Positions 1-12,149 are shown, counted from the stretch's first letter. The stretch is DNA of 64,000 bases from Cyprinodon diabolis (GCA_030533445.1 CM060064.1:1839416-1903415), one strand, 5' to 3'. Notes: generated by a model from the sequence alone, not told the origin. Program-made: numbers and translations.

Positions 1-5
1 CAGAA

Positions 6-1206
6 CAGGGGTGTAAATAATAATTGTTTTGTATCGATGCATCGATCCAAAAGCTGACGATCCGATGCATCGACACGTCCGCAAGATAATCGATTCATGT
101 TTTTTTTCCCTCCTGTCTATTTTTATCCATTTGCTCCTGGGCGTAATTCTCCTCCCGTGCTGCGGTGGCGCTAAACCTATTTTGCCCTCCTACCTCGCTT
201 CCTGGTTATACTCTTACAGCAGTGTGTTGCAGTGAGCTTGATGCAGACATTTTTAAATTATGCTCAGTATTAAAGCGTGGTCTGTGCTACACGCTGTGGG
301 TCTAGATACGGCCGAGGCGGCGAGGAAGTGGGGGCGAGTTTAGTCCGACGACGGAGGGACATGAGGGCCAAAAAGAGTGGAGATCCAGGTGGAAAAAGGG
401 TCCCTGCGTTCTCGCGCACCTCGCTCTTCTAGCGGGTCAAACTTCACGAGTTGTTTTCCGCAATTTCGGTCATAAAAACAAAACAAGCCGGCCTCCTGTC
501 TGCTGCACTGTCTGCGGTCAGCTACAATCTGGGAGAGGAGCAGCGGAGCGTCTCTCAAGGGGGCGGTGACGTCGACACTCTGGAGCCTTCTTCTTCTTCT
601 TTTTTTTAATGGCGGTTGGCAAACAACTTATAGGTGCATTACCGCCACCTTCCAGAATGGAGTATGGACCAGACAAACTATTATATTCTCCCTAAAATAC
701 CCGTTCTTCTTAGAAAATTAAAAATACTCCCAAAAACGACATCCCCAGATGACCTTTGAAACAATTCCCTTATATCTAGTTTATTTTTATTCCTGTCTAA
801 CTCTCTACGCAACATCTCTCTTTCCTGAGTATATTTATTACATTCTAAAAAATATGTTGGACAGTTTCTCTGGAGCCGAGGTATTGCATTGAACTCATTA
901 CACTGATATTCTGCAGTATTTTTGCAGTATTTTTTGATGACACTTTTCTACTTCTGTTATTTGCTGTTGTTTCTAAAGAAAATGCATAATGATATTACAG
1001 CTTTCATTGATTTATTTCAAACTTGAAACTTTGTTTAGCCTGTAAGGTGTAAAACAAATAATAATAATAAAAAAGAAATTTAACCGATTAATCGATTAAT
1101 CGAATCGAATCGTGGTGTATTCTTGAGTATCGAAAATAATCGCATCGTTGGGTCAGGAAATCGATACTGAATCGAATCGCCATGATGGATGTGATTTACA
1201 CCCCTA
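6..1206. mobile_element. Non-autonomous hAT-type DNA transposon
   Basis: The left end reads AGGGGTGTAAAT after one base and the right end is its exact reverse complement, a 12-bp terminal inverted repeat. The 8 bases after the element are CTTCAGAA, and the window starts with the last five of them (CAGAA), so an 8-bp target duplication is very likely with three bases lost off the window edge. An 8-bp duplication is the hAT signature. No transposase frame is visible. The subterminal parts are rich in ATCGAT/CGATCC words. The inside holds a repeat unit also found near 41.2 kb and a block (about 600-890) of another dispersed fish repeat. Confidence 0.8.
200..545. repeat. Repeat unit shared with 41.2-43.5 kb
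   Basis: This stretch matches 41188-41493 and its continuations after 42027 and 43503 almost word for word (GGTTATACTC, TATTAAAGCGTGG, GTGGGTCTAGATACGGCCGA, CTCGCTCTTCTAG, AAACAAAACAAGCC, CTACAAT). It is the uninterrupted version of the copy that is split there, so it serves as the empty-site reference for those insertions. No protein is recognisable in it. Confidence 0.75.
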
Positions 1207-1469
1207 CTTCAGAAGGGTTTTTTTTTTTTTACTATCATACTATCATTGGTGAAACAAATGGCTAAAGGTCAACAAGGCAAAAGATTATAAAAATAGAGCA
1301 AGGAGCAGCATAATCTGTCCCCAGCACTGGCACTTCCGCATCTCACATATTGTTACTGTAGGTACCTTGGAGGGAGAGACTTGGTAAGATGATCATTGGA
1401 AAAACCCTGGGAACTGTGCCATCAAAGTTAATATATCTTCCACCACAAAGTGTTTAAGTCTGTCACAAC

Positions 1470-2270
1470 CAGTGATGGGAGTAACGGCATTGAAACTATG
1501 ATGATAACCATAATGCAGTTACCATTGCAGACACCCCGTTACTGCGCGTTACTCAGGTCGCACAATGAACCTTTTATTCATGGTACGACTCGTGCGCCTT
1601 GTCATGAGAGAGGGGAGGATGAGATTGGCTGATGTATAGTGAGATTCCGTCTGTCAGTTGGGTAGGTGGGTGTTTCTGCTGGTGGGTGTTAACGTACAGC
1701 ACACACAGAGAGATGGTCAGATACGGTTTCCTCTGCATCTCCACACAGCGCAGGCGGCACGATTCACAGCGCAAGCGACAGGAAACGCGCATGCTCGCTA
1801 AAGGCGTGTAACAGCCGCCCTGTGCTCGCGCCACAGGAGAACTATGGAAAGCGTGAACGATCATTAGCCTATATGGAAAAAGGGAGAAATCGGGATGGAT
1901 GGATGGATGGATGGATACATACATACATGTTTCAGTATCTATAACAACCCAAACACACAGGATTTCAGAATTAGACATCCCCAGTTATTAATTTCATCAG
2001 ATCTGAATGCCCTGTTAAAAAACTTCACATGGCGTTCCCCCCTGATGTCATTTACGTTGAGTTGCAATAAATGCTAAACTCTCTGCAGGTTCTTGTCTTT
2101 GTCGTCCGCTCTATTCAGCTGGCTTTGAAACACAGCGAGAAGGTGGGGGCCGGCTGGTGAGGGTTACTAGTAACTAGTTACTTTTATTGTGGAGTAACTC
2201 AGTTACTTTTTGGGAGAAGAAACTACTAACTACAACTAATTACTTTTTCGAATTAACATGCCAAACACCG
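1470..2270. mobile_element. Old non-autonomous hAT element
   Basis: The left end is CAGTGATGGGAGTAAC and the right end reads AACATGCCAAACACCG, a diverged inverted repeat of the CAGTG-TTGGG type. Flanks are GTCACAAC (1462-1469) and GTTACAAT (2271-2278): an 8-bp target duplication with two C-to-T differences. The right arm is full of GTTACT/AGTAAC words typical of this group. There is no transposase. A GGAT/ATAC microsatellite lies at about 1893-1926. Confidence 0.65.
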
Positions 2271-2278
2271 GTTACAAT

Positions 2279-3104
2279 TAAGACCTAATTCCTTTAAACA
2301 TCTTGATTCACAGATTCAGATACATTTTAAGAAAATTAAGCAAAAATATAATCTGCAGATATACATAGATGGAAGAGTCTTTTTTGAATATGACCTGTTC
2401 TGTTTGACAGTTCAAAAGAATAAACTGTAAATTAGGATTTTAGTTGCCTGTAAAAAATAAACCTTTTGGAAGTAACCAACAATTCACTATGATACCTTGA
2501 ATAGAGACATTTTAATAAGGTTTTTCTATCTCTGCACCTTCATACACATTTATGACTTCAACTGTGAGAACTGACAGTGTAGCAAGACGAGAGATAGCAG
2601 AAGACAGTGATGAAAAAGTGTATTTAATAAAAGTCTGTGTCAGCCATAATGGGATTTTCAGAATCATGATGTATCAGATACTGTAGCAATATGACAAAAG
2701 TGGAATACTGTAGAAGAGATTGCTCAGGCTGGTAAAGACTGCCTCCATCTTCATGTGGTCAACATTTTATAGGCAAGTTTTTATTCCTAAACAACAGATG
2801 TGAAGACAGAAAAGAACTCTATTGTCAGGAAGTCATAATTAACAAACACCAGGGTCTCTTTGTTTAAATTCAGTATACATTCACCAGTACTAACAGGCAC
2901 TTATTACCACCGTCAAGATGCTTACTGGGGTTCACACTAGAATAACTACCATTACTGCTAGACTGTGTCAAGAAACCATTGAGAAACAGGTATCTACTAA
3001 ACATCCATGTAACAATGCAAAATGAGGCTTGTGCGCTTAAAAGCACGGGTATATTTTTTGTACTTTAGATTTTTGATGCAGTTGTTTGGATGACATACTG
3101 CTAT
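2279..3104. other. No recognisable feature
   Basis: AT-rich sequence with only short open frames. I see no repeat ends, no RNA gene and no coding signal. Confidence 0.5.
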
Positions 3105-4130
3105 GAGAAAAGCAACTTTTAAACGGAGCGTGCATCAGGAGAAATGAGCTCTTGCACGCGCATTCTTAAAGTGGAGAAGGTAGGTCTTTTAAACAGTTCG
3201 AGAAAATCCTCCACAATACCTTCAGTACGTGGGTTTATATGAAGTGGCTGTAAGTTCGAGGGGATTTTGCTGGGAGATGCAGGCTGCCATTTGGCTGGCG
3301 TTTGACTGGGAAGGGCCATTTTTAATGGCTGCTACTGTACCTCCAGCACAAATGATGTCTTCTCTCTCCAGCTCCACTATTGTCTGCCCAGGCAAGCTTA
3401 GCTAATCTTCCACAGTAATCCCTTTATCTCCCTGATTAGCCTAGGTGCTAGGTCCAGCTGCCCGTAGCCTCTCCTAGCTCTGCCTCCATGGCGGACTTCT
3501 CCAATGTAGCAATGTCCTACTACCGGGCAGCTGTGCTGTGTTGCCGTTGGACGTATCCAATCTCCTGCTGTGCCCCTTTTATTCGCTTTACATCACCACA
3601 GTTAGCATCAATAGCTAGTCAACTTTAGCCTCTCCACAGTGGTGCTGTTTCCCCCAGCAGAGTTCCTGCTCTGGCTCCTTTCCCCGCTTTATGGAGCTGC
3701 TTACCTGGAGGAATCATTGGATATCCCACTGTGGTTCCATGGTTAAAGATGGTGACACAGCTGGCTGGTGCTATCATTTTGTCTGACACTGTATGAGCTC
3801 CAGAACGCCATCTTACCTAACCCTCTGTAGTGCAGTTGATTCATCCACCAATGCGATACAGCAGAGCCCCAAATTGGGTCAGAGATACACAGAAGTAGCA
3901 CTAAGAATGGGTGTAGTTCGTAGAGGAGGTGGTGATATTCCACATGCTTATTCTGTCTCCGCAGAATATCTTGATACAATATCTTTGGTACAAAACACAA
4001 TGCAGTTTGCTCAGAGAAATGAAGGTCTGCCATTTTGGTAATCATCAACCGCCAGAGTCGATGACATAGGAGCAAATTTGCCTGCCTTGCTAATTTCTTT
4101 CGCTGTCCAGGCAAATTCCAAGGTCGGCAA
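3105..4130. repeat. Unclassified dispersed repeat, copy 1
   Basis: It starts with GCAACTTTTAAA followed by GCGTGCA and is closely similar to 11410-12545. Shared words include GAGGAGAAATG, AATCCTCCAC, CCGTAGCCTC, CTTCTCCAATGTA and CTACTACCGGGCAGC. A third, interrupted copy lies around 15.66 and 20.73-21.12 kb. Short frames on both strands look fortuitous. I cannot assign a class because I find no terminal inverted repeat or target duplication. Confidence 0.55.
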
Positions 4131-4475
4131 AAGCAGACAAACTTAACGAAAATGTTGGTTATGAGGAAAACCGCATCGCTGTCTGGCTACTGTCAGTAAT
4201 AAATCCTTGAGTATGTTTGCTCTATTTATTAGAGGCTGAGAGCCAGTGTCCTGCTGCTCCAGAGCAGATTGGAGAACGCGTCCAGGAGCAGAATAAAAAG
4301 CTGATTAATGCACAACATACTCGTGAAATCAGACTTATTTTAGTGCATATTTAATGGAGTTTGATGAGTGAATTTATGAAGTTTCACAAGAAATATTTTA
4401 CCAATAATCTTTACAAAATTTAGAGGGAAGGTTTAGCCTCCCTGGTATTCAATGAGAAATCACAGATGCTGAGGA
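4131..4475. other. No recognisable feature
   Basis: Unique-looking AT-rich sequence between an unclassified repeat and a solo LTR. Nothing in it resembles a gene. Confidence 0.4.
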
Positions 4476-6529
4476 CGTCATGATCTGCTCTGATAGCTGG
4501 CCTTAATTGCTCATTTCACTTACCTGCCTAGTCTGCCTAGTTTCTTATCATCTCTGATCTCATCCACCTGCCGGTTTCCCTTATATTGGGTTCAGTTTAA
4601 GCTATCATGGCCGGATCATTATTGGTCTGCAGTTTGATTTCTGTTTCTCCAGTCAGTTGGTTTTGTTCATTTTAGTCAGTTCCAAGGTTCTTTTTCCTTT
4701 TCCAGTGAGGAGTCTATTCTTAAGCCAGTGTCCTCAGGCGAGTTATTTTCCCTAACCAGTTAGTGAGCGTGTTTCAATATTTCCCTAATGATTCTTTTTT
4801 CCTGTTTCCTTTCCCTCTCACCCACTGGCCCTGTCTGCCCCTGCCTGATCCATTCGCCTGAACCACGGTTGGACTCCTCCTGGATTCTGCCTCCCAAGGT
4901 GCGTTTCTGTGTGACCTGGATGCTCAACGCTCGGGACTCTGAACCTGTCGTCCAAGGTGCGTTTCTGTGTGACCTGGATGCTCAATGCTCGGGACTCTGA
5001 ACCTGTCGTCCAAGGTGCGTTTCTGTGTGACCTGGATGCTCAATGCTCGGGACTCTGAACCTGTCGTCCAAGGTGCGTTTCTGTGTGACCTGGATGCTCA
5101 ATGCTCGGGACTCTGAACCTGTCGTCCAAGGTGCGTTTCTGTGTGACCTGGATGCTCAAGGCTCGGGACTCTGAACCTGTCGTCCAAGGTGCGTTTCTGT
5201 GTGACCTGGATGCTCAACGCTCGGGACTCTGAACCTGTCGTCCAAGGTGCGTTTCTGTGTGACCTGGATGCTCAATGCTCGGGACTCTGAACCTGTCGTC
5301 CAAGGTGCGTTTCTGTGTGACCTGGATGCTCAATGCTCGGGACTCTGAACCTGTCGTCCAAGGTGCGTTTCTGTGTGACCTGGATGCTCAAGGCTCGGGA
5401 CTCTGAACCTGTCGTCCAAGGTGCGTTTCTGTGTGACCTGGATGCTCAACGCTCGGGACTCTGAACCCGTCGTCCAAGGTGCGTTTCTGTGTGACCTGGA
5501 TGCTCAACGCTCGGGACTCTGAACCTGTCGTCCAAGGTGCGTTTCTGTGTGACCTGGATGCTCAACGCTCGGGACTCTGAACCCGTCGTCCAAGGTGCGT
5601 TTCTGTGTGACCTGGATGCTCAATGCTCGGGACTCTGAACCCGTCATCCAAGGTGCGTTTCTGTGTGACCTGGATGCTCAATGCTCGGGACTCTGAACCC
5701 GTCATCCAAGGTGCGTTTCTGTGTGACCCGGATGCTCAACGCTCGGGACTCTGAACCCGTCATCCAAGGTGCGTTTCTGTGTGACCCGGATGCTCAACGC
5801 TCGGGACTCTGAACCTGTCCTCCAAGGTGCGTTTCTGTGTGACCTGGATGCTCAACGCTCGGGACTCTGAACCTGTCCTCCAAGGTGCGTTTCTGTGTGA
5901 CCTGGATGCTCAACGCTCGGGACTCTGAACCTGTCGTCCAAGGTGCGTTTCTGTGTGACCTGGATGCTCAACGCTCGGGACTCTGAACCCGTCGTCCAAG
6001 GTGCGTTTCTGTGTGACCTGGATGCTCAATGCTCGGGACTCTGAACCTGTCGTCCAAGGTGCGTTTCTGTGTGACCTGGATGCTCAACGCTTGGGACTCT
6101 GAAGCTGTCGTCCAAAGTGCGTTTCGGTCAAAGCTGGATGCTTAAAGCTTAGGACCCTGAACCTGTCCTCCAAGGTACGTTTCTGTCTGAGCTGGATGCT
6201 CGACGCACGGGACTCTGAACCAAACTTCCTACTCTGATGGATTCCTGGAACCAGGATCTGTCAGTTCTTGAGTGGACTATACTGTTAAACTAGGTAAGTG
6301 ACTCACTCTAATAATCGTCTTCTGTTCAGATGATCGTGGTCAGTTACCTGTGTTTCTCTCTACAGAATCAGTGATGGGTTGCGCCCCGCACCTGCAGTCG
6401 CTGGGGACAGAGTTCCACAGCAGCACGTTTCTGTTCTGTCTGTTTTTGTTTTAATAAATGTTTTGAACTTTCCTACTGGCTGTCTCACCTTGAGACCTTG
6501 AACAGGTCCATATGTCCCGTTTTATGACA
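4476..6529 (+). mobile_element. Solo LTR (Ty3/Gypsy-type) carrying a minisatellite
   Basis: The right end is TTTTATGACA, the usual chromovirus LTR terminus, and the left end is CGTCATGATC, consistent with a TGTCATG start after one T-to-C change. Flanks are GAGGA (4471-4475) and GAGCA (6530-6534), a 5-bp target duplication with one mismatch. An AATAAA polyadenylation signal (about 6452-6457) lies close to the 3' end. A GT...AG pair at 6294-6365 has strong splice-like ends (AG|GTAAGT and CTCTACAG|A). The LTR is much longer than the others here because its middle is a tandem array. No internal gag or pol is attached. Confidence 0.6.
4893..6222 (+). repeat. 58-bp minisatellite, about 23 copies
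   Basis: The unit begins with AAGGTGCGTTTCTGTGTGAC and recurs every 58 bases (4896, 4954 and onward). Copies differ mainly at a few fixed sites (AACGC/AATGC/AAGGC; CTGTC/CCGTC; GTCC/ATCC/CTCC). The last two or three copies, from about 6107, are clearly diverged. Because 58 is not a multiple of 3, no frame stays open, so it is not a protein repeat. There are no unique spacers, so it is not a CRISPR array. Confidence 0.95.
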
Positions 6530-6593
6530 GAGCACCAAATACATGCTGGCAGAATGACTCAACATTAAGCAGAGGAGAAAAAAAGGTTCCCCT

Positions 6594-6965
6594 TTAGCAA
6601 GAAGGTTCTGGGTTCGATTCCCAGCTCGGGGTCTTTCTTCATGTAGTTTGCATGTTATTCCTGAGCATGCGTGGTTTTCTCCGGGTACTCCGGCTTCCTC
6701 CCACAGTCCAAAACATGACTGTTAGTTTAATTGGCTTCTCTAAATCCTCTTAGGTGTGAGTGTGTGTGTGAATGGTTGTTTGTCCTGTTTGTCTTTGTTT
6801 GTGTGCATGGATATATGTCTTAGTGTGTCTGTGTTTTGCCCTGCGACAGACTGGTGACCTGTCCAGGGTGGACCCCTCTTGTCCCCATAGATTGCCAGAG
6901 ATAGGCACCTGCCTCATCATGATCCTGACAAGGACTAAGGGGGACAAGATGGATGATTGAACAAC
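6594..6965 (+). mobile_element. tRNA-derived SINE
   Basis: A pol III B box (GGTTCGATTCC, 6611-6621) is followed by the body of a widespread fish SINE (GTACTCCGGCTTCCTCCCAC; TTAGGTGTGAGTGTG; GACAGACTGGTGACC) and ends at GATGGATGA. The A-box half is missing or diverged, so the copy is probably 5'-truncated. The same family, reversed, occurs at 62996-63112, where its GGAT tail has expanded. Confidence 0.75.
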
Positions 6966-7928
6966 TGGCAAAGGTTAACAAACAAAACTAATGTGGAAAA
7001 CCCTATACTGGCAAAAATAATAGTAGAGTAATAGAGTATGGAAACACCCAAAATGGAAAACTAATACCATGCCTACGGCAGAACTAAAACACAAAATTCC
7101 AAGTTAGAAATATGACAACTGAGATTATACACGTAAATGACAACTAAAAAAGTGTGAAGCTTTATAAAAACTTTGTAACCCAAAGCCTACGCAGCCCTGC
7201 TGATTTCAAATGGTACTACAATGATTAGAACAAAGAAGACTACCAAGGATAGGTCTCTTATCCTTCGCTCTGCTGTACATATGTCTGCTGTGGTTTATGA
7301 GCTGTCTTGATGAGCTTGCCTCCTTAACAGAAGCACTAAAACAACATTTTCAGTGTTAAAAGTGTGCAGAATACACTAGGCTCTTCTGCCATCTTTAACT
7401 GGACCTCCTACAAAATAGTCCCATGTCTCCTTTTTTGTAGTTTTACTCTTGATATTTAATGGCACTAGTTCTTTTAATTTGGACTTATCACAGACCACTC
7501 CTGCCTCCCTCCTGCTGTTCCACCTCAGTTATTCGCCTCTTGTCAAGCTACTGACTGGAGAATAAGTTACTTATAATTGCCTTATTATTTAAACTCCCTG
7601 TACGAAAATTACAAATCAAGACAAAAGGAGAAAATAATGTTTTTGTGGTGGATCAGTCATTCTTTCCCTGTGTTCCAAAAAGCATTCAGCCTGACCTCTA
7701 AAAGCTAAACCTTAACCCCACTCTAATATTTTAATTTAGTCATGGCTAAATGCAATAATGTTTCATTACATTTACTTGTGGTGAGATGTATTAATAGAGA
7801 TTTTAACTCTTTTTTTCTGTTGTGTTCATATACTAAAAAGGTTCAGTCTGCAGAGTTGATGCCTGGAAAAAAAGGCACATCCATGGCTTGTATTACATAT
7901 CCAAGCTTATTAAAAAAATATATTATAA
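6966..7928. other. No recognisable feature
   Basis: AT-rich sequence with short frames only, such as one starting at 7742 that runs into the LTR. I see no repeat boundaries. Confidence 0.45.
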
Positions 7929-8567
7929 TATCATGTTGGGTTGTGGATACTAGCCCAAATGCAGAACACACTCTGAGACAGGGGAAAAAGTTCAAAGGTT
8001 TATTGAAAACACACAGGTTTACACACAGAACTGATTCTGGGGAAGATCTGGTCCAGGACTGGTCATGACTGATTTTTCACTGCAGAGGGGGACAGAATGG
8101 TTAGCTGAAGTCCAGGAAATCTTGCTGGTTGAGTGAGCGCAGGTGTGTACCTGTTCAGAGGTATGAGCAGAGCGGCAGACCTGGAGGGTCAGGAGGCTGA
8201 CGGCAGGATGAGGGCTGACAGGTTTGATTCTCCAGGGTCCTTCCGTGATCAGACAGACTGGTTTTAGACAGAGAAACTCTTCCAGAGTTTCAGTTTTCAG
8301 ACAGGTTCTTCCTGGTAGCAGAAAGGACAAAAACAGGTTAGGTTCAAGTTCAGGTTATCAGGGAGTCTAGATTCAGGCAGGCAGATTGGCTCAGGCTTGC
8401 TAACCATAACTGGCAAACACTCTGGCGTCGGATTGTAGCTCTGCCCCTCCTTAAATCAGGTCTCTCTGATGAGCTCATGAGCCGCAGGTGTGGTGGTCAG
8501 CTTCAGCCCCAGGAGACCTAGAACGCCCTCTGCTGGAGAAAGGTGGACAGACCTCCAGATGCCAATA
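7929..8567 (-). mobile_element. Solo LTR of the sushi-like chromovirus group, reversed
   Basis: Read on the minus strand it starts TATTGGCATCTGGAGG (compare TGTTGGGATCTGGAG at 59613) and ends CAACATGATA. It has the group's order of signals: TTTAAG box, 32 nt, then CCAGAGTGTT (8416-8425 on the plus strand as AACACTCTGG), a CAATAAAC polyadenylation region, and GTGTTCTGCATTTGGGCT near the 3' end. Flanks TATAA and CTTAA match at only 3 of 5 bases, so the target duplication is uncertain. Confidence 0.75.
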
Positions 8568-10747
8568 CTTAAAGCTGTTATTCACTAAAAATATAGTTCT
8601 TGTACATGTCTGTATGGATGGAAGCAGTGGTGGATGAAGTTCTCAACAGTAGTACTGTAGTAAAAGCATTGATATATGAGTATATGATAGTCATATCTTA
8701 CTCAACTACAAAAAAAGTTACTCAGTCAACAATCTGCTTAATTTAAAGTATGTGTACTCAAAAAAATATTGAGTACTCAAAAATACAAATAAAATGCTGA
8801 AATACCAAAAACATTTTTGTCTTATTTTCAGAGTATTTTTTGAAGAACCTGTAACTTTCAGAAACCACTTGATGTATTGATGGGGCCCTGTAGGGTGAGT
8901 CTGGGGCCGCCCACACCTCCTATTAAGAATACTTTCCATCTGAAGAAGCTTTATACAGGAGTATGTCCATGCATACATACCACGGCAGTTGGGTTCCGGG
9001 TGTTAATGGATACACACTAATACTAGCTACTAGAGAAATATATATATACCACCCTGAATGATGTTGTGTGATCACCTTAGGTTTTGCCTTCCACACACGG
9101 AGATCTAAGGGATACCTGCTGCTCTGGAAGCTTTTTGACTACTTTGGTTGTGTGTTTTCTTTTCGCTGTGATGTTCTCTGTTTTGTGGTTTTCTCATCTC
9201 ATACAGTTATGGATACAGACTTCTAGGAGTCACTGTAGATCTTTTCTTTCTATTTTTGCTGTTTTGTTGTATTTTTTCTCTTTTTATGCACTGTTTCCTA
9301 TCGTATCTCTTTCTTTCTCACTTCCCTTTCTGTCTCTGTGTCCATTGTTTCGCTAAATAATTTGTCAATGAAGTTTCATACCAAGTATCAAGCATATCTG
9401 TTGGGCTCCCACCTAACTCTGGGGCATCTATTTCCAGAGCTATATTAGCTTAACAGGACACAAAAAGAAAGAAATGCACAGAACAAAATGAGTATGCAAC
9501 ATAAAAGAAAAGGAAAACATTAAAAACACTAAAATAATCTTAATACAAAATGAGTAGGAAGAAAACACTAAGAGTTGTGGATCACGACGTTTAACGTTTA
9601 TAAAAGGAAGAAAGTTAGGACACATTCCACATAGAAAATACAGTCTCATCTAGAGTTAGTTTAATGAGAAAAAACAAAGTAAGATTAATCACAGTTATGA
9701 TTGGAATAATTTTTAAGAGCTGAGGACCATATCTAGGTATTTACAGAAAATAAGCAACAAGAAGGATTTATTGCAGACATTTAAACACAAGAAAACATTT
9801 TACTTAAAACATACAACCTTACAAACTTCTTAATGTGTTCATTATGTTCATTAGTAATATTAATAAAACTAATTTATAATATGATTAAAACTGAGCATTG
9901 AAGTGATTACATACTAGAGTTGGTCCACCTCAGTGCAGAGCTCTGTCAGAGCCTTCAGGCGTCATAGATTCAGGGGGTCTTTCTGGAACAGATGTGTTGA
10001 TCACAGCTCCCATAAAAGACTCTCTTGCTCAGGGAGAAGAAGCTGCTGCTGCTGCTGCACACGGAGATATGAAGTTAATTAAACTGCCAATCTCTGTAAG
10101 CACCGTGACAGCAGAGAGGACAGACCTGTGCCTGGATTAGAATGGAGTGCTCGGTTTGGGATAAGAGAAGAGCAATCTGCAGTGTATCTGGAGTTCAGTT
10201 CCTAAACAATATCTATTGGATCTTCCTATCTGCAGGGATATTGGCTTCTCAGAGTGTGTATTTAGTTTGCATCATGTATTAAACTGGCTTCATAGCCCCT
10301 CAAGGGAGAATCAATAGAAAAGGATTTCTCGTATTATAGCTGAATCCCATTTAGTCCCATCTTTTATTCACTTCAGTTAACAACATTTACGCTCAAGAGG
10401 GATCCTGTACACAACACCTGCCAAAAAGTATTCAATCAATCTTCTGATACATAGAGTATAAAAGAGGAAAGAAAATATCTAATAGACACAAAACTGTTAG
10501 ATTTCAAAGCTTAACTTTATGAAACTTACCTTCAAATCTAAACTAAACAGTTTAATTTCCTTAAGACTGATTGTTGTTAGAGAAATGTTAAGACACTGCC
10601 TTTAAGGCATTTGATAAGCTATCTTAAATTATATATATATATATTTGAACTAGCACCGATGGAGTAGAATTTAAACAATTTTTTCTGAACTTAAGACTTA
10701 AGGAGAACATCCACTGAGGACCAGGGATTACTTTGACTGGAAATGTA
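8568..10747. other. No gene recognised; possible hAT arm near 8.63 kb
   Basis: A CAGTGGTGGATGAAGT motif at about 8626, followed by AAAGTTACTCA/AAAGTATGTGTACTC words, recalls hAT subterminal sequence, but no partner end with a target duplication was found. The rest is AT-rich with a short CTG run near 10050 and a TA run near 10630. Short frames at 9084-9356 and 9440-9649 have low-complexity, hydrophobic composition and no support. Confidence 0.4.
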
Positions 10748-10805
10748 GGTTAGTGGTTTGAAAGAGTTCAATAATGAACTCCTTCAAACCAACAAACCAC
10801 TAACC
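10748..10805. repeat. Imperfect palindrome
   Basis: GGTTAGTGGTTTG (10748-10760) is exactly complementary to CAAACCACTAACC (10793-10805). An inner pair, GGTTTGAA and TTCAAACC, plus GTTCA and TGAAC, allows alternative pairing around an ATAA loop. It could be the inner joint of a degraded inverted-repeat element. Confidence 0.7.
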
Positions 10806-11409
10806 ATTTCAGAGTCCTTCCTTCAGCGGGGACCGGCAGCTTTAACAGATCGGACTGCTCCTTTAAACAGTTGTTGGGTGGCCAAAAGCTGGGTGGCTTG
10901 GAGCACAGAGGTCCTGGAAGCCAGACTCAGACTTAATGATCAGGGGGCTAGGCAGGCGGCAGAAGTCAAGGGGCAGAAACAGGGTCCGACGAGGACTAGG
11001 CAAAATCCGTGAAGCGAAGACGTGGTCAAGAAGTTGGTCAGGTAACATGAAGGGCTGGATACTGCTTGCTTGGCTTGCAATTATCTGGCCCTGTCTACCT
11101 GCCACAGGCCGACTAATGCTGCTTGAGCGCAGCTGAGAGACATGCTGCTGATTGCACTGCAGCGCAGCAGGCTTCAGAACCTTGGGGTTAATTGCTCACA
11201 GGGAGAGCATGCAGACTGGCCAGAAGCATAACAATAGTGGAGGATGGATCATCGAAATAACTGGTGCTCCTAATTGTCAATCATTCTGGTGATTTGTTTA
11301 CGTAAGGCCGTCCTATGTGCTCATCCACATTTTATCTTACCAATGGTGAGTCTGACATAGTGGAAAAATTACACATCTTAAAAAGTAAGTAAGCTTGTAT
11401 GAGCGATGC
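10806..11409. other. No gene recognised; possible LTR debris
   Basis: Composition and words such as CAGGGTCCGACGAGG suggest reversed LTR debris, but there are no ends or target duplication to support a call. Overlapping short frames on both strands are not credible genes. Confidence 0.3.
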
Positions 11410-11716
11410 AAACAGCAACTTTTAAAGAGAGCGTGCACGAGGAGAAATGGGCTTGTGCACGCCCCTACACGCATTTAGGCGTTCCCTCTCAGGAGCAGGA
11501 ACAGGGTTGTGCATGAGCATTTTTTTTAAGTGGAGAGAGTTGGTCTTTTCAGCCTAAAATTTGTTAAATCCTCCACTATACCTTTAGAAACACCTTTTTT
11601 CCTACTATAACTTCCTTCCAATCCAGTGCAGTAATGGGGAAGTCTGCCCACCTACCATTCCCTCTAAATGGGTAGGCTGCTGATGAGGTATCTTTAAAGT
11701 TTATTCAAGTTTAATA

Positions 11717-12140
11717 ATAATAATAATAATAATACATTTTATTTGAAAGCGCCTTATCACAACACCCAAGGACACTGTACAGGCAGATAAAAACATTAAA
11801 AACAGGAAGCTAAAAAGTACAAGCATAAAGATTGCACAAAAAACAAAACAGCAGGAAGTAAAATAAAACCAAAGGAAGAAAAGGAAGAGAACAATATTGG
11901 AGTGATGCGTAAGAACTAGATGGGATAAGACTGTCTGAACAGGAAAGTTTTGAGTCTGGATTTGAAAAGAGGGAAGGAGTCCAGAGTACGGAGATCCGGA
12001 GGGAGGGAGTTCCAGAGGTGGGGAGCAGAGCGACTAAATGCCCGGTTCCCCATTGTGACCAGACGGGCCGAGGGAACGGAGAGCTGGAAGGTGTGGGAGG
12101 ATCTTAGGGAGCGGATGGGGGTTTTAACGGGAAGGAGTTT
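11717..12140 (-). mobile_element. 3' end of a LINE (minus strand)
   Basis: On the minus strand this reads as the last part of a non-LTR retrotransposon ORF2, an untranslated region, and a tail of ATT repeats (AAT repeats at about 11713-11734 on the plus strand) after GGCGCTTTCAAATAAAATG. The short 3' piece with a simple-repeat tail is what 5' truncation during target-primed insertion produces. Confidence 0.65.
11916..12077 (-). pseudogene. LINE ORF2 C-terminal fragment
   Basis: The minus strand translates, without a stop until TAG at 11916-11918, to a peptide containing APHLWNSLPPDLR, SFPLFKSRLKTFLF and RQSYPI. This is the conserved C-terminal block of L2/CR1-superfamily ORF2 proteins, parallel to LLWNQLPVLVREADTL...FKTRLKTFLFDKAYS in the L2 copy near 29.7 kb. 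It is too short to be functional and has no upstream reverse transcriptase. Confidence 0.7.
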
Positions 12141-12149
12141 ATCTGAACG

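Noticed and set aside
4788..5000. 70-codon frame overlapping the minisatellite
   Set aside because: It follows two repeat units before a stop; the 58-bp period shifts the frame each unit.
4893..6222. CRISPR-like array of direct repeats
   Set aside because: Repeats are head-to-tail with no unique spacers, and the setting is a vertebrate LTR.
6601..6640. tRNA gene at the GGTTCGATTCC box
   Set aside because: Only the B-box half is tRNA-like; the A-box half and acceptor stem are absent and the SINE body follows.
8626..9058. hAT element starting CAGTGGTGG
   Set aside because: The best right-end candidate (CCACCCTG) does not pair well and the flanking 8-mers do not match.
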